Assembly: GCF_000002995.4 (NCBI RefSeq)
Contig: NW_025062475.1
Span: 11,536,187-11,600,186 of the forward strand
Direction: 5' to 3'
Length of the DNA stretch: 64,000 bases
From: Brugia malayi
Lineage: Eukaryota; Nematoda; Chromadorea; Rhabditida; Onchocercidae
The translations under genes and the position numbers were made by a program. Below the pieces are notes generated by a model. The model saw nothing but the letters and a program-made list of their open reading frames with translations, did not search any database and was not told where the DNA came from. Of the stretch, positions 1-13,600 are shown piece after piece (positions within the stretch are counted from its first letter, which is position 1; every line of letters begins with the position of its first letter).

Positions 1-3000
1 TTTTAATGACATCTACATTAAGCATTACTTTCTTGTTTTTTCCAATACTGTAACATAATTAAATTATCACGGTGTTGATAAAAAAAAAAAAAAAATGATT
101 GAAATTGCATTAAAATTTTAAATTGGAGAAATTAAAAAATTTGAAATTTTAAATATATTTCAAAGAGAATGTCAAACTTCATTACTAACATATTGAATCG
201 AATGATGTAGCATGAAAAAAATCTCGTTGAATTTAAACATACATCATTTAATCTTTTCAATAAAATAATTAATGCTTACAAATTAACTTACCCACAAATA
301 ATGAATATAAAAATAGATTTAAATAGGATGATTCATTTGCTGAACTATTTTCAGACACAAATACTCATTCAGTTAAATCATGCATTCATTTCTGAAAAAT
401 TTTCTACCTCTTTCATTTTATTATTGCTGTTTAATCACAATTTATTCCAGGCATCAAAATTGTTTCTAACTTTTTCTTTTTTTTTTTTAAAGAGATTATG
501 AGATTTTTTTTGATTGATCAAACAATTCTTTATTAACTTAGTAAAATCAAAATGTAAATTATTCAATTAATAACTAAGAATGTAGAAGTGCTTTGACTTT
601 TGCAGTGTATTAATTTTGTATTAGAATTTCAATTTTCATCAATTATTTATTCGAGGCTTCAAGTTTCAATCCTGCACACTTTTATAGCAAATAAGTTAAA
701 ATGAGATGATTAAATGATTTTGAATAGAACGATAAAAATGATAATTGATCAAATATTTCATTAGAAATCATTATCACAAATAGATTCCTTTCAACACTTT
801 TCGCATTTCATTTCAATTTAAGAAAGTTAATTTTTCAATACTTAAAGAAATTTGATTACAGCATTACAGAAACTAGTTTCCAGAAAATTAAACGTAAAGT
901 AAATTACTTTTATCATAAATGATGGTAGAAAGTGTATCACTGAGAAAAAAAGAATATAAAAAATCAATAAATAATGATAGAAAATCTTTTGAATAAGAGC
1001 GATAGAATACATTTCCTGATTTTAATCCTTCAATTTTCAGAACAATCCTTTTGTCATTTAATCGGAATCAGTGCTGTTGATCACTAAGCTAAAATTTCTG
1101 CTGTTAAAGTATTTTCATCAAAATAAACAACCGGACTTTCCAATAATTTTCATGAATAAATCAAACTTAAACTCCGACATCTCTAACTTTCAATTTTTTT
1201 TTCTGTTTAGATTTAACAAAGCTTATTTATTCATTCATTCACTTATTTAATAAATGAAAATATGCTTCACAACTTTTTCTGCCATTTATTTATCTATCGT
1301 ATTCGTACTTATCGCATCGCTAAATTTTGAAAAAAAAAAGGAATGAAAATAGGTAATAATTTATAATCGAAAACTGTCGAATCCATTTACTATACTTACT
1401 GTATCACCACTTTACCGTACGCCTTATGCAATAAATTTGTACCGTATACCATATGTGTTGCATCAAAATAACATGCATTACCGTATCCACGATGTTTACC
1501 GTATCATGCAATCACCATAAACGACAAAGAAAATATTTGTTTGTTATTTAATAATTTCCTTAAAAGGGCCGTCATCAATTGAAATATTTAGAAGTGGTGT
1601 GAAATGTTTTCACAATTCTATGAAATTGTATTTTGCTTGATTGATATGAAAATTTTCGAATTATTTATTCCTTTTACTTAGTTATTAATTTTCACATAAA
1701 AGAAGAAAAGAAAAGGAAATTTCCATTATTTCATCTATTTTTCATGCAAAATATTGCATTTCTTTGTTCATTCCGTCAAGAATTTCCAATATTTTCTTTA
1801 TAACTAATTCATATTGATAATTAAAACCATACCAATTGTTCCAAATTTAAATTGAAACATTTAATGGCTGGTTTTTTTTAACGGCTTTGCAATCGATCAA
1901 TTTTAGCTTTTTCCTTTGTTTCTTGTAATTTCAGATTTCCAACATTCCAGAAGTATTAAATTGAAAGCAAAAGCGAAGTAAGCCAAAAGCACTGCCATTT
2001 TTTCTTTTTCTTTTTTTTAAAAAAAAGGAAGCAAATAATTTGCTTATCGTTCAAATCCGTATTTTTTAAAAAGGTTTTTTTTTTTTTTCTTTCCTTTATA
2101 CAGGATTTATTTTATAGTGTGCTCATAAATAATCATCTTTTTATTGGAAAAAATCTGAAAAAAATGCTTCGAGAAGTAATGATTATTAGTCTGCGGTTAT
2201 AATATAATTAGAATTTTCTGGTAATATCTGCGAATAACATTTTTTTTTTTTTTTTTTTTTAAATGGCATAATAATAGCACACTGATCGATAAATCATTTC
2301 TGTAAGTGAATTTCTGGAATGAGTTTTCAAACTATTTTCTTTAATTATTTTAAAGGTTTATCTATCACCTAATCAGATCATCCTGGTCAATCAAACAGCC
2401 CAATGTGATAAAAGTTTTAGCTGAAATTATCCCTATCTCTTGGACTAGCATGTTAATTACATTGATAATGATTAAAATAAAACTGTGATATTTAGAAGAC
2501 ACTACAGATAATTAAAATTTTAATATCAGTGATTAGAGAGAATATTTTTGATTAATTATTTAATTTTAAAAATTGACTATAATTAAAAAGAAGCTAAAAA
2601 GGATGCAAAAAAATAAATAAATAAAGACATAAAGTATTGCACAAAATTGCTAGAAAATAATTGGAAATAATTCTCATAAAATGCGCAAAATTTTCCAATG
2701 ATAAATCTATGATAGTAATAAAGAATGAAACAAATTTTGCATTTTTTTTAATCACCTCATCAATCATTTCTATCCATTTCAAATAACAATCAAATGATCT
2801 TTCCTTTTTTTTTTTTCTGCTCTCTCCTTGATAAGAAAGCAAATTTTTGCAACACTTTCAAGTCAATTTTATTGATTTAATAAAATGAAATGCTAAAAAT
2901 ACAATTTGCAGTTCGTAAAATCAGCAAAATTCAACAATATTCTACCAACAATTCAAATTAGAAATTTGACAATAAAGAAATTTTCATATTATTTTCACTT

Positions 3001-4467
3001 CTTAAATGATTTCTAATTTTGCAGAAATGATTCTTTTGTCTCCTAGCGCAGTTAATTCAAAAAAAAAAAAAAAAAAAGTGATGTGTAAGGAATAAACAAT
3101 TTACTAAAAGGCTTATCAGTTGTGAGGTATAAATTAATTTAATTTAAAAGAAAATAAACAAAGCAAAAAAAACAAAAAGTGAACTGTTAAATTGGCAAGT
3201 GCAACAACTAATTATAATATTTTAACCTATTTTTGCAATAATCAGTCTAATGAAATAATTAATTTCATTGCTAATTTAAATTAAATAATTTCCTCAGATA
3301 CTATTTCTCAAAATATATTACCCAATTGGCAAATTTTTCTCTTAATTATACTTTATATTTATTTCGAAAAGAAAAAAAAATTTTAGGAATGTTTTTTTTT
3401 TCTGAAAAAAAAGGAAATCTTTTTCAAATGAATCATGCTAGGGAAAATAATATAGTGTAATAAAAAGAAATGGTCAATATGCAAATTATTTTATTATTTA
3501 ATTTTCAAGTTTTCCTATTTTTGCTAATTAACACTTTCAGTTTTTTTTTTTTTCACTTCTTAAAATAATTATATTTTTTTATTTACTTCTAAAAATGATT
3601 ATATTATGTTTCTTAATAATAGTGATAAATAATAATAGTAATAATAATGATAAATGTTTGAAAATTTTAATAATATTGATTGAATTATTTTGCGCCAATC
3701 ATTTGATTATTATTTGTTAGACTTAACGATTTATATTCATTGATGTTTTTCTCTTTTTTTTTTTTTTAATTCTCATTTAAGCATTTCAACTTTTTCTCCT
3801 CTTCATCCATTTATTATTATTTTTTAATTTCATGCAATAGCAAAAAAAAAAAAATGAAATTAAAATTATTTAAGCTAATCGATATATTGATTGATGTTTC
3901 CAATGATAATGCTCAGTTATTATCATAGCAATGAATTGAAAATACATTCATAGAGATTTATAGAAAATTATTTTACAATAAATTTAAGTTAAAGTCAATT
4001 TTTTCATTAATTTAATTTTGCATATATTCTCTGATAGATAAGTTTAGTTGAAGCAATAATATTCTTACGACTTAATTTAATTCATTTTGTCATCATATTT
4101 AATTTAATCAATCAAACTTAGTCTGATACATCGTTCATTCCAGTTATTTATTCATATATATGTATATTTATTTATATTTTAAAATTAAACACAAACATCC
4201 ATCCACAAACACACTTCAGAGCAATTTTTTTTTTTTGTTAATTTTTAAATTTATTTATTTGTTTCTTTTTTTTTTTTTTTTCAAATAAACTTTTTCACAT
4301 TGTTTTCTTTTATGATTATTTTAGAGATGAGATGAGATGGCTATTGTTAGTTAGTTAATGTAAAAATATCGAATTAAATTGCTATGCATTTTTTTTTTTT
4401 TGCTTTATTTTTTTGCACCATTCTTGTTTATCGATCAGTGATAGAATGCTAACGTCGTAGTAGACAT

Positions 4468-4540
4468 GCAGAAGTACTTCTGCGCATATATATGCCATAT
4501 ACGCCCTTCTAGGCCTAATACTTTTCAATACTTTAGGCCT
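4468..4540. repeat. Cluster of perfect short palindromes
   Basis: Two perfect palindromes lie back to back: a 16-bp one at 4468-4483 (GCAGAAGTACTTCTGC) and a 12-bp one at 4484-4495 (GCATATATATGC). They are followed by an 8-bp inverted repeat, AGGCCTAA at 4511-4518 and TTAGGCCT at 4533-4540. The stretch is visibly richer in G and C than its flanks. Function is unknown. Confidence 0.6.
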
Positions 4541-5980
4541 TCTCTTTGATATATATAAAATTAATCTTTTTCTTTAGCTTATATACTTCCATATATATAA
4601 GACATATACAGATAGATAAATATTCATTTATTTTATGAATATATCGATTCAACAACCTTCTGCGCCACCTTTTTCTAACTGTCACCATTCTCATCCATCC
4701 TCTTTTTCTACCCATTTCATGTGACACTGATGAAAATGGAAATGTGTGGGTGGAGGAAGAGTGAATAACTATTTTTTTTTGTTTTTTTAAAAGGTATAAT
4801 AAAGAAGTCTAAATAATGAGTTCCTTTTTTTTTTTCTCATTGTGAAAAAAAAAAAAAAAAAAAAAAATTTGTCATTTGAGCACATTCTCACATAAATAGA
4901 CACATAAAAATGTCCCGCATGATTTGAAATAAATATTCGTTAGGTTGGCAATTTTATTTAAATTTAAATATTTGTTCGTTTTGCTTGCTTATTTGTTTGT
5001 TTGCCTTCTCAGTAATTTTAATAAATTATTTTAGATTTAATAAATTAGCAGTTTTTTATATATCCTAGAAATATGCAAATTAGATTACTAAAAAAAAAAA
5101 AAATTAATTAATTAAATTAAAGCATCAACGCTCTTCTCTCATCTTTTTTCTTCCCTTCCACTTTTTATTTTTGCAGTTTTTTCTTCCAAATTTATTTATC
5201 AAATTTCTAGTTAAGAAAATTTGACGAAAGAAATCATCTATTAGTATATCTCATTAGCGAAGGAAAATTTTAAAAGATTTAGACTTAAAATATGAGTAAT
5301 CTAATAAATAAACAAATGAATTCAGAATCATTTCAAAATGTTATATCCAAATAACAATTATATGAATTATTACATTTTGTATATTAAAATGAAAAATGAA
5401 ATTTCGCATACGGAAAAAAATTTTAGTAGAACTAAAAATAGCAAAAAGTTTATGATTTTTTTTTTTTTTTTAAACATTTTCTTCGACTTTTTAATCAGTA
5501 ATTTGAATTTAATTATTACTTTTATTTCTTTTCTTTTTCTCTTTTCAAATATATTTTTGAATATTTTATTGATGATATTACTAGTATTCTTCAGCTAGTT
5601 AATTTCATTTAATAATTTAATTATGGGAAAAAATTTTCTTACTATCTGCAACAACGATAAGATGAAGAATCGAATTAATGAATGTAAAAAATTAAATTGA
5701 ATGAAATTTTCAACCAGTTGAAATAAAAAGGAAAAATTTTCTCAAAATACATTTTGAATTATAGAAAATGAATAAAAATTGAAAGTTTAAAAATAACAAA
5801 AAAAAAATTTCTATTTTTTTTTTTTTAGAATATTTTATTCGATTTTTCTTCTCTTTTAATTAATTATCTAATTCTTTTTCTTTTTTCTAGGTATATTTCT
5901 AAGTTTTTTTTTTTTTCTTAATGACGTTATCAGTAATTTAAAAATCATTTAAAATTTTAGAAATAAAAGAAAAAAAAAAT

Positions 5981-6597
5981 TAGTGTTAAATGTGTAAGCA
6001 AATAAAGTGAAAACATTTCAAACTGATAATTTTTTACTTAATTACATATTGCTTACGTAACTTCTTTATCGGTAATTTTTTTTTCTTCAATAATTATTTT
6101 ATTTTTTTATTTTAATTGTGTAAACAAATTGAATGAGCTATTTTGAATTAGAGCAAATTACTATTTTTCAATTAGTAATAACAATTATAGGCTTACTGAA
6201 TTTATAAATCGATTATTTCATTAATTTTCCTTTTTTTTTTGCTTTTTCAAAAATTATCATAGAAATATACAATTATTGAAATATTTCAAATTTTAAAGAA
6301 AAAAAGTATTTCGTTTAAGATTTTTCTTTTCTCATCGTATAACAATTATCATTCATTGTTACATATAATTTTGGGATATTTTTATGAAAAATTACCGAAA
6401 CTTTATCAAAAAGATAAATTGTGATTTATTCTATTAGTTTTATCCGAAATTACAATAATATGAGTAAGTGCAATTTAAGGTAAGTAAATAACAATTATTT
6501 ATTATTTTGTTAGTGATAAATGTGTAAGCAAATAAAGAGAAAACATTTCGAACTGATAATTTTTTACTTTTCTAAATTATATATTACTTACATAACT
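5981..6597. repeat. Pair of ~85-bp direct repeats
   Basis: Copy 1 is about 5981-6063 and copy 2 about 6511-6597, in the same orientation and about 530 bp apart. They share long identical blocks such as AATGTGTAAGCAAATAAAG and ACTGATAATTTTTTACTT, with a few substitutions and a short indel. This could be a local duplication or two members of a dispersed repeat family. Confidence 0.7.
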
Positions 6598-7034
6598 TTG
6601 TAAGTAATATATAATTAACTTAACTTAACTTGTTGGGAACTTTGAATTTTATCTAAATTTGAAGTATTTATTCATTTTTAACTACTTATTCTCTAATAAT
6701 ATATCTAAGCCAGATATACTTAAATTATAATATATAAGTCATAGTAATAAAATAAATGAAGTATACAAATAAAAGAAATACTTGTCAATTTCATCAATTT
6801 TTTTTTTTAGTTTAATTCTGATTGATTCTAACTCTCGTCAACTTTTCTCCAAAAATCTAATTCTTAAGTTATTCATTTTTAACTCATCCTAAAATTACTT
6901 TGATTTAAGTTAAGATTATAATACAAATAATGCTTGTTCTTCTCTTTACAAATTTCAAACATTCTTGCAAATAAAATAATAAATATCATATGTTAATTTC
7001 AATTAACACAACCATAAATTTGAATATTCAAATG

Positions 7035-7087
7035 AAAAATTTGATCATCTTTAATATTATTTAAATTTGATCATCTTTAATATTATT
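7035..7087. repeat. Tandem duplication, ~24-bp unit, two copies
   Basis: The string TTTGATCATCTTTAATATTA occurs twice in immediate succession. It is a simple local duplication in non-coding DNA. Confidence 0.7.
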
Positions 7088-7321
7088 TCAAAAATTTCAC
7101 ATCCAGTAATAACGATTTTTCCTATTGTAACAATAATTATTGTTATTGTTTTTATTATTATTATTGTTATCGTTATTGTTATCATTATTTGCTTAAATGA
7201 ATAACAATAAATTATATTTACTCTATTATCTGTCATACTAATGTTAGCACATCCTCCATGTTTGCAGCAGCAACTTATCACATTTTAAACTAAACTTTAA
7301 AATTTTTTGCATAATAATCGA

Positions 7322-7379
7322 GGAGAGAAAGAGAGAGAGAGTGAGTGAGAGAGAAACAGAGAGAGAGAGAGAGAGCGAA
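7322..7379. repeat. GA-rich microsatellite
   Basis: An interrupted (GA)n purine tract of about 58 bp. Confidence 0.9.
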
Positions 7380-8125
7380 AGAATTTTAAAGTTTAGAAAG
7401 AATTGAAAGTAATTTCACTCATTTGAATTTCTTAATATCATTATTACTTCCCAATCATAATAAAAGCAAAATTTATGCATAAAAATTGCTAACATTTACA
7501 TGCAATTTCGCAAAATGCTTAGAATTTTAAAATGCTAAAAATAGAAAAGAAAAAAAAAAAGAGAAAAAGCATTTATGTTTTGTTACATTTTTAGAATTAA
7601 TTTTGAAAGTTTTAATGGAAATGCTAATAATGAATTAGAAATTGCAATGGATAATAATATAAAATAGAAATTGCTATGAATAATAAATCTTTTTCTCCAA
7701 ATAATGCATAAATATAAATTGCTAAAAAAAAAAAAAAATTATTTCAATTATTAATGAAATTGCAATTTTATTACATATTGATAATTATAATTTAAGAAAA
7801 AAATTTTAACTCATACTTGTTCTTAAGAAGAAATAAAGAGAAAATATTCAATCCTTTTTTTTTTGTTTTTGTTTTTCCTTGAATTTTTGTTTATTTGAAG
7901 TGCAAACATTTTAAAAAAAATTTTTTTTTTTTATAAATATATGACTACTACTAATTGCTTTTTTTTTTTTTTTTTTGAATTGTTTTAAATAATAGCTATA
8001 GCATACTTTTCAAGGAAAAATCTTTAATTCTAATAAGTACACAACGATGCATAAGCATTCTAATTATTTCAGATATATGAGAAAACGAAAAATGAAAATG
8101 AAAAAATTTTTAAGTTAAAATTTAG

Positions 8126-8148
8126 AAGAGAGAGAGAGAGAGAGAGAG
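8126..8148. repeat. (GA)n microsatellite
   Basis: A nearly pure GA dinucleotide run in intergenic DNA. Confidence 0.9.
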
Positions 8149-8689
8149 CAGAAAAAAGAAAATTTCCTTGTAAAGAATGAGGTCAATGAAAAGCAAAAAT
8201 TTTTCACACTCTTTAATTTTTTTATTTTTCCTCTTAGCAAATTCTTTTCTTCGTTTTTTTTTCTTTTAAAAAAAGATTTTTTGGTAAAGAGGATTAAGGA
8301 TGAAAGAGAGAAAAATGTTTTTCAATCTTTTTCCAACAAAAATTTCTCTTAAATTTCCATCATTAGTAAATGATTAGAGAAGGAAAATATCTCATTTCAT
8401 AACTTTTCGCTCTTTTTCCTTATCTAATTACCATCATAAATAATAATTAAAATTGGAAATGGGATAATGATTTGTATATTTGTATTGATTATCACTAATC
8501 TAAACTCTTACAATTTCAATCTTTTTAATATTTACTATAATTATCACAAATAAACAAATACCATTTAATTGCAATCGATATATTATATTTGCTTTTATGG
8601 TTCATCAAAATTTTCACTCTTGAAATTATCATAATTGCAATTTCATCGTTCTTTTTTTTTTGCTTAATCATACTTTATATCTCTTCTCC

Positions 8690-8719
8690 CTCTCTCTCTC
8701 TCTCTCTTTCTTTCTTCCC
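8690..8719. repeat. (CT)n microsatellite
   Basis: A CT dinucleotide tract, pyrimidine-rich on the plus strand. Confidence 0.9.
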
Positions 8720-10652
8720 TCTGGTCAAATTATGTTCCTTTTGTTAAATTGAAAAATCTTAACTTTTTGATTAAGGACTGAAAATAATTCGAAATAGACG
8801 ACAATTTATGTAAACATTAGCATATCAAGAGGACATTTAAAAAAAATGTCCATATTTCAAATTTCAGAATTCCAAAAAAAAAAAACTGATTTTTCACTTT
8901 GGTACTCTATCATGATCCAACAAAATCTTTTTGGTTAATATGCAGAAAAAAAAAAATCGAATAATGAATTATTGAAATTTTAAATTTTTCAAAAAAAAAA
9001 AAAAAAATATAAAGAAAAGAATATATTTCAGTTTTATAAAAGTAATTATATCATAATTGATTAATTCAATAAATTAAAAAAAATTACGCATCTAACACAC
9101 ATCTATCTATCATTAAATGACTAATTATCATAACAATGATAAAAAATGATAATATCTATGATTGAAAATATGCAAAATAAAATATTAGTAAATATATTAT
9201 AATCTAATTATAATAATAATTAGAGTGAATAAGAATTGATTATAAAAATAATTCATTTTACTTTTTAATTAGAATGTACAGCACTGCAAATATAAATTCA
9301 AATTAATCAAATAATTAGTGATCTTATGTAAATTTGTTTCTTATATGTAATAAAATTATTTATTTGGCAAACTTTTTTTTTTGAAATTTGTTTAAAATCT
9401 TAGTAAAAAAGAAGAAAAAATGAAATACTTATTTTTTCCTTTGTTTTTCTGTTAATTTGCATAAATACATTTAAATAAATTAAAATAAATGATAAACAAT
9501 TTATGCTCTTCTCAAACAAACTTTTTTCTTCTTTCCTTTTTAATCTAATTTATAATTTCCACATCGGAATTATATAAATTGACATTTGTTTTTAAAAAAG
9601 AAAGTTTGATAATAAATAAACAATAGAAAAAAACAAAAATGAAGAAAAAAGTAAATAAAAAAGTTTGAATTTTTTAATTCAAAAATGCATTAAATGCCAT
9701 CTTTTTCTAAAAATAACTTTACATTTGATTTTTTTTTTTTGTCTTTTTTCTTCAAAAATTATTAAAATTGTCAAAAGATGTTATTATTAAAAATTATTTT
9801 ATTATTATTTTAATTGAAAATTATTTTTTTGTTAATATTATAATTAAAAATTATTATTTTTATTAACTAAGTTTGAATAAAATTATTAAATTAAGTAATT
9901 CAAATCATTAAAATTATCTTCTTTAAAAAAATTATTTAGCCTAATTATTGATAATAAATGCGTCACTTATGTTAACTTATTTAATCGTTTAAAAGTTTCT
10001 TTTTAATTATTTTTCTCTAAAAAATTTTTAATTATATCTTAAAAATTTAATTATATCAATTATAATACTATAAAAGAATAAAATTGAAAATAACATTCAA
10101 ATTTCAAAAAAGCTACATTTTGCAAAAATTTTTCAATTTTTTTTGCATTTTTGCAACAAATATTATCAATTTTAAATCATATGGATAATTTTGAAATAAA
10201 AACAAAAATTTTTTTTATTTTTTTTTGAAGAGAAAAATAAAAAATATATAATTTTTAATAATAATAATAAAACAATTTTTAATAATAATAATAATTTTTG
10301 ACAATTTTATAATTTTAATAATTTATAAACTTTTGATAAACCATAATTTTCTATAATTAGTAAACTTTCGATAGATAATAATTAATAATTTATAATAACT
10401 TTGTTGATAATTTTTAATAATAATAGTAATAATAATAAGATAATGATAATGACAATACTAGTGAAATAGTAACGATAATGATAATAATAATAATAATAAA
10501 TAATAATAATACTTATCCAACTATTTCATTAAAAATTATTGGAAAACTTTCGAAAACATTACTTTTATATTTGTTTTCTTCGTTATTGTTGTTTCTCTTT
10601 CAAATTTACAAGAAACTTATCCATTAAAATTTCAAGAAGTATTTCCCGGGCA

Positions 10653-13600
10653 ATGTTTGTAGACTTAATGAATGATTGGGAAATTGGTGGAACACAGAAC
10701 AAATGGGTTTGCCCAAGTGATAGGCATCTACAGTTGAGAGCTCAGTAAGTTTAAGTTAATTTTTTTTAAACCTATATGAACGGATTTACACAAAATGCTA
10801 CGATCTGTTTTTTTGGTAAGACGGATGTTTAATTATTTAAAAAATGATATTAATTTGGGTAAAAGTAATTTAGAAATAGAATTGGTAAGGAGTAAATAGA
10901 AGAGTGTTAAAAATATTTAATTTAAAAATTTAAAAATTTCTAAAAAAAAAATTTAGAAAATTAATAATATATCATTTTCTCAGAAATTTTAATTGAAAAG
11001 TTTAATTTGACAAGAATATTAATATATCACACACACACACACATTTCATTCATTTACAATTTACATTTTCTGCTATTTCATTTTTGAGTGCATTTTTTAA
11101 TTTTTAATCATTTAAAAATAGGTTTCATTTTTTTTTTCCTTTCTAACATAAAAAGGATTCAATTTCATTAACAAAGATTTATTTCTTCGTGAAATCAACA
11201 AAACAATGTTATTACTTCATTTAAAATTTTCAATTCTTTCATTTTACTATCAGAATAAGCTTAAATATTTTACAACTTTTTTTTTTTTCGCATTATATAA
11301 AAAATTTTTTTTTGAAAAAAGGAACACTTGCAAATTTGTATTTTTTGAACAAAAATTTTTGTATATTATTTAAAATTTATTATATTTTTGAAATAATTTA
11401 ACAGTTTGAAAGATGAAAATTTTTAAAATTGTAAATAATTAATTAAAATTTTTATGTTGAAAAGCGGTTGGAGTGTTCGTACAGCTAATGCACGATCACC
11501 AACAAATGCAAAAAAGAATGGAATAACAGATTCGGAGAAGAAGCATATCACGGACGTCTTAGCACGAGCTGAAGAAAGACGATTACGTGAACAGCAAAGG
11601 ATAGGGTACGTCAAATTTATCACTTCATTTGATATTTGCATAAATTTTGAGAAATTAGAAATCAAAAATTTGAAATGTTAAAAAATTTTTTTGGTAAAAT
11701 TTGAAAGAAAAAGGAAAGGAATTTTTTTTTTTTTTTTTTAATTGATTTGATTATTGTTTGAAATAATTAATATTTATTCTAATATAATAAATATTTTTTA
11801 AGAATTATATAAAAATTTATTGAATTTATTTGTAGTCGTATGATTGATAGATTAGAAAAGTTAAAAGCCCGAGCAACGGGTAATGGTATTACTCAATGTT
11901 ACCTATGTTCCACAGATTTCGGTTTACTTGGACCAAGAAGTTATGCTGCTATGTGCTTGCAATGTCGACGGGTAAATCATTTTGAAAGAAAAAAATATTA
12001 TCATTTTAATTTTTAAATATTTCATAGTTTATTTGTTTGTTCTATTAGTTTTGGAAGTAAAATTAAAAATTAATTCATTTTAAAAAAAAAAAGGGAAGAA
12101 AAAGTAAAATAAAAATTTTACTTTCTCTCATATTTTATTTCATTCTCCCTTTTGTCTTCTTTCTTCTATTTTTAAAAAATATTATTTATTTCATTAAATC
12201 ATTTTTTTATTTTTAATTTCTTTCTTTCTTTTTCGTTTTTTCGCCATTTCAATTGACTTATTATTACTTTTAATTTTTTATTAAATTATTTTTATTTTTA
12301 TTTTTTTTATTTTTTGTTTATTAGTGTTAATTAATTAATTATCTTTAAAATTTATTGAATAATTTTTCAGTATGTATGTCAAAAAAATTGTGGAGTGGAT
12401 GGATATGATTACGTACGACGTGAAAATATCTTTCTATGCAAAATATGCAGCGAGTACCGTGAGGTAGTAAGTACTGCAATATACTTCGGTAAACTAATCT
12501 AGAAATCACTTTTGTTTTTTTTATTTCAATTATTTTCATTTTTAATTTATAATATTTACTGTCATTCTAATATTTTTGCTTTTTTTTTTTTTATTTTTTT
12601 TATTTGATTTTAATTTATTATTTGTTCCATAAAAATTTTATTTGGTTTATTTAATTTTCTTCTTCTTTCTTTCTCTTTTGCTTTTATTTTCTAATTTCTT
12701 TTTCAAAATTTTTCTATAATTTTATTAAAAAATTTTCATTTTCAAATAAAAATATTATGCTATCATTTCATTTCATTTTTTTTTTTGTTTGCATAAATTT
12801 GTTAAATAAAATATTTTGATATTTAAGAAAAAAAAAGTTGATTTTTTTAAATGTAATATTTATTTTAGTTAAATTTTGATAATAAATAAATGAATAAATT
12901 TAATAATAAATAATTTATTGATTAAAAAAATTTCTTTTTCTTTTTTTTCGCTTTCTCTTTAAGATGTGGAAGAAATCTGGTGCATGGTTTTATAAAGAAA
13001 TACCGGAATATATTAAGCCAATAGAGGATCCGGAATTACATTCACCATTACACCATCCGAAAACTTCCTGGCAGCATTATACGAAACCGGAAACATCAAA
13101 TTTAGCATTTTTATCTAAGAAACCACAACAAACACGAAAAGAACAATACAGGTGAATAAAAAAAACAAAAAAAAAAAAAATAAGAAACTTTTTTTTAATT
13201 GATTAGAATTTTCCATTTCTTTTAAAACTATTCATATGCAATTATTTTTTTTTTTTTAATTTTTGAAATTTAAAAATTATTAAATTAGAAATTATAAATT
13301 ATATTTGGTCATTTTAATATTATTTATTTACAATAATGTCAATTATTCTATGCTTACTTAATCTATAAAACTTATTTTCATAATTATGCACAACTCTTTT
13401 CTCCTTTTTTTTTTTTTTTTGATTTATAAATTAATAAATTAAAATTTTTTTTTTCTAAAATTTTATTAGAAGGAAGGAAAATTAAAATATCATAAATTTT
13501 ATGCTATTTGATTATTTATTTATCAGTTCAACAATATTTCATCGTAGTCGAATAAATCCATCATGGTTACTACATCGAAAAGTACGCCTATCATTGAGTA

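Larger units (their letters stand above)
1..10652. other. Gene-free AT-rich region upstream of rbf-1
   Basis: No coding exon is supported here. The open frames present are short, low-complexity (runs of F, I, K, N) and lack splice-flanked conserved protein. The DNA is dominated by A/T homopolymers, TAA/TTA repeats (for example around 10240-10510), GA/CT tracts and diffuse duplications. It probably holds the rbf-1 promoter and possibly distal 5' untranslated exons, but none can be placed. A short stretch near 4440-4740 is less AT-rich and contains palindromes, listed separately. Confidence 0.7.

Noticed and set aside
4533..4727. 64-aa minus-strand Arg-rich frame
   Set aside because: Composition comes from a CT-rich patch and AT tail; no splice context or motif.
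7057..7281. 74-aa frame beginning with a Cys-rich stretch
   Set aside because: Most of it is Ile/Thr encoded by TTA/TTG simple repeats; no supporting exon structure.
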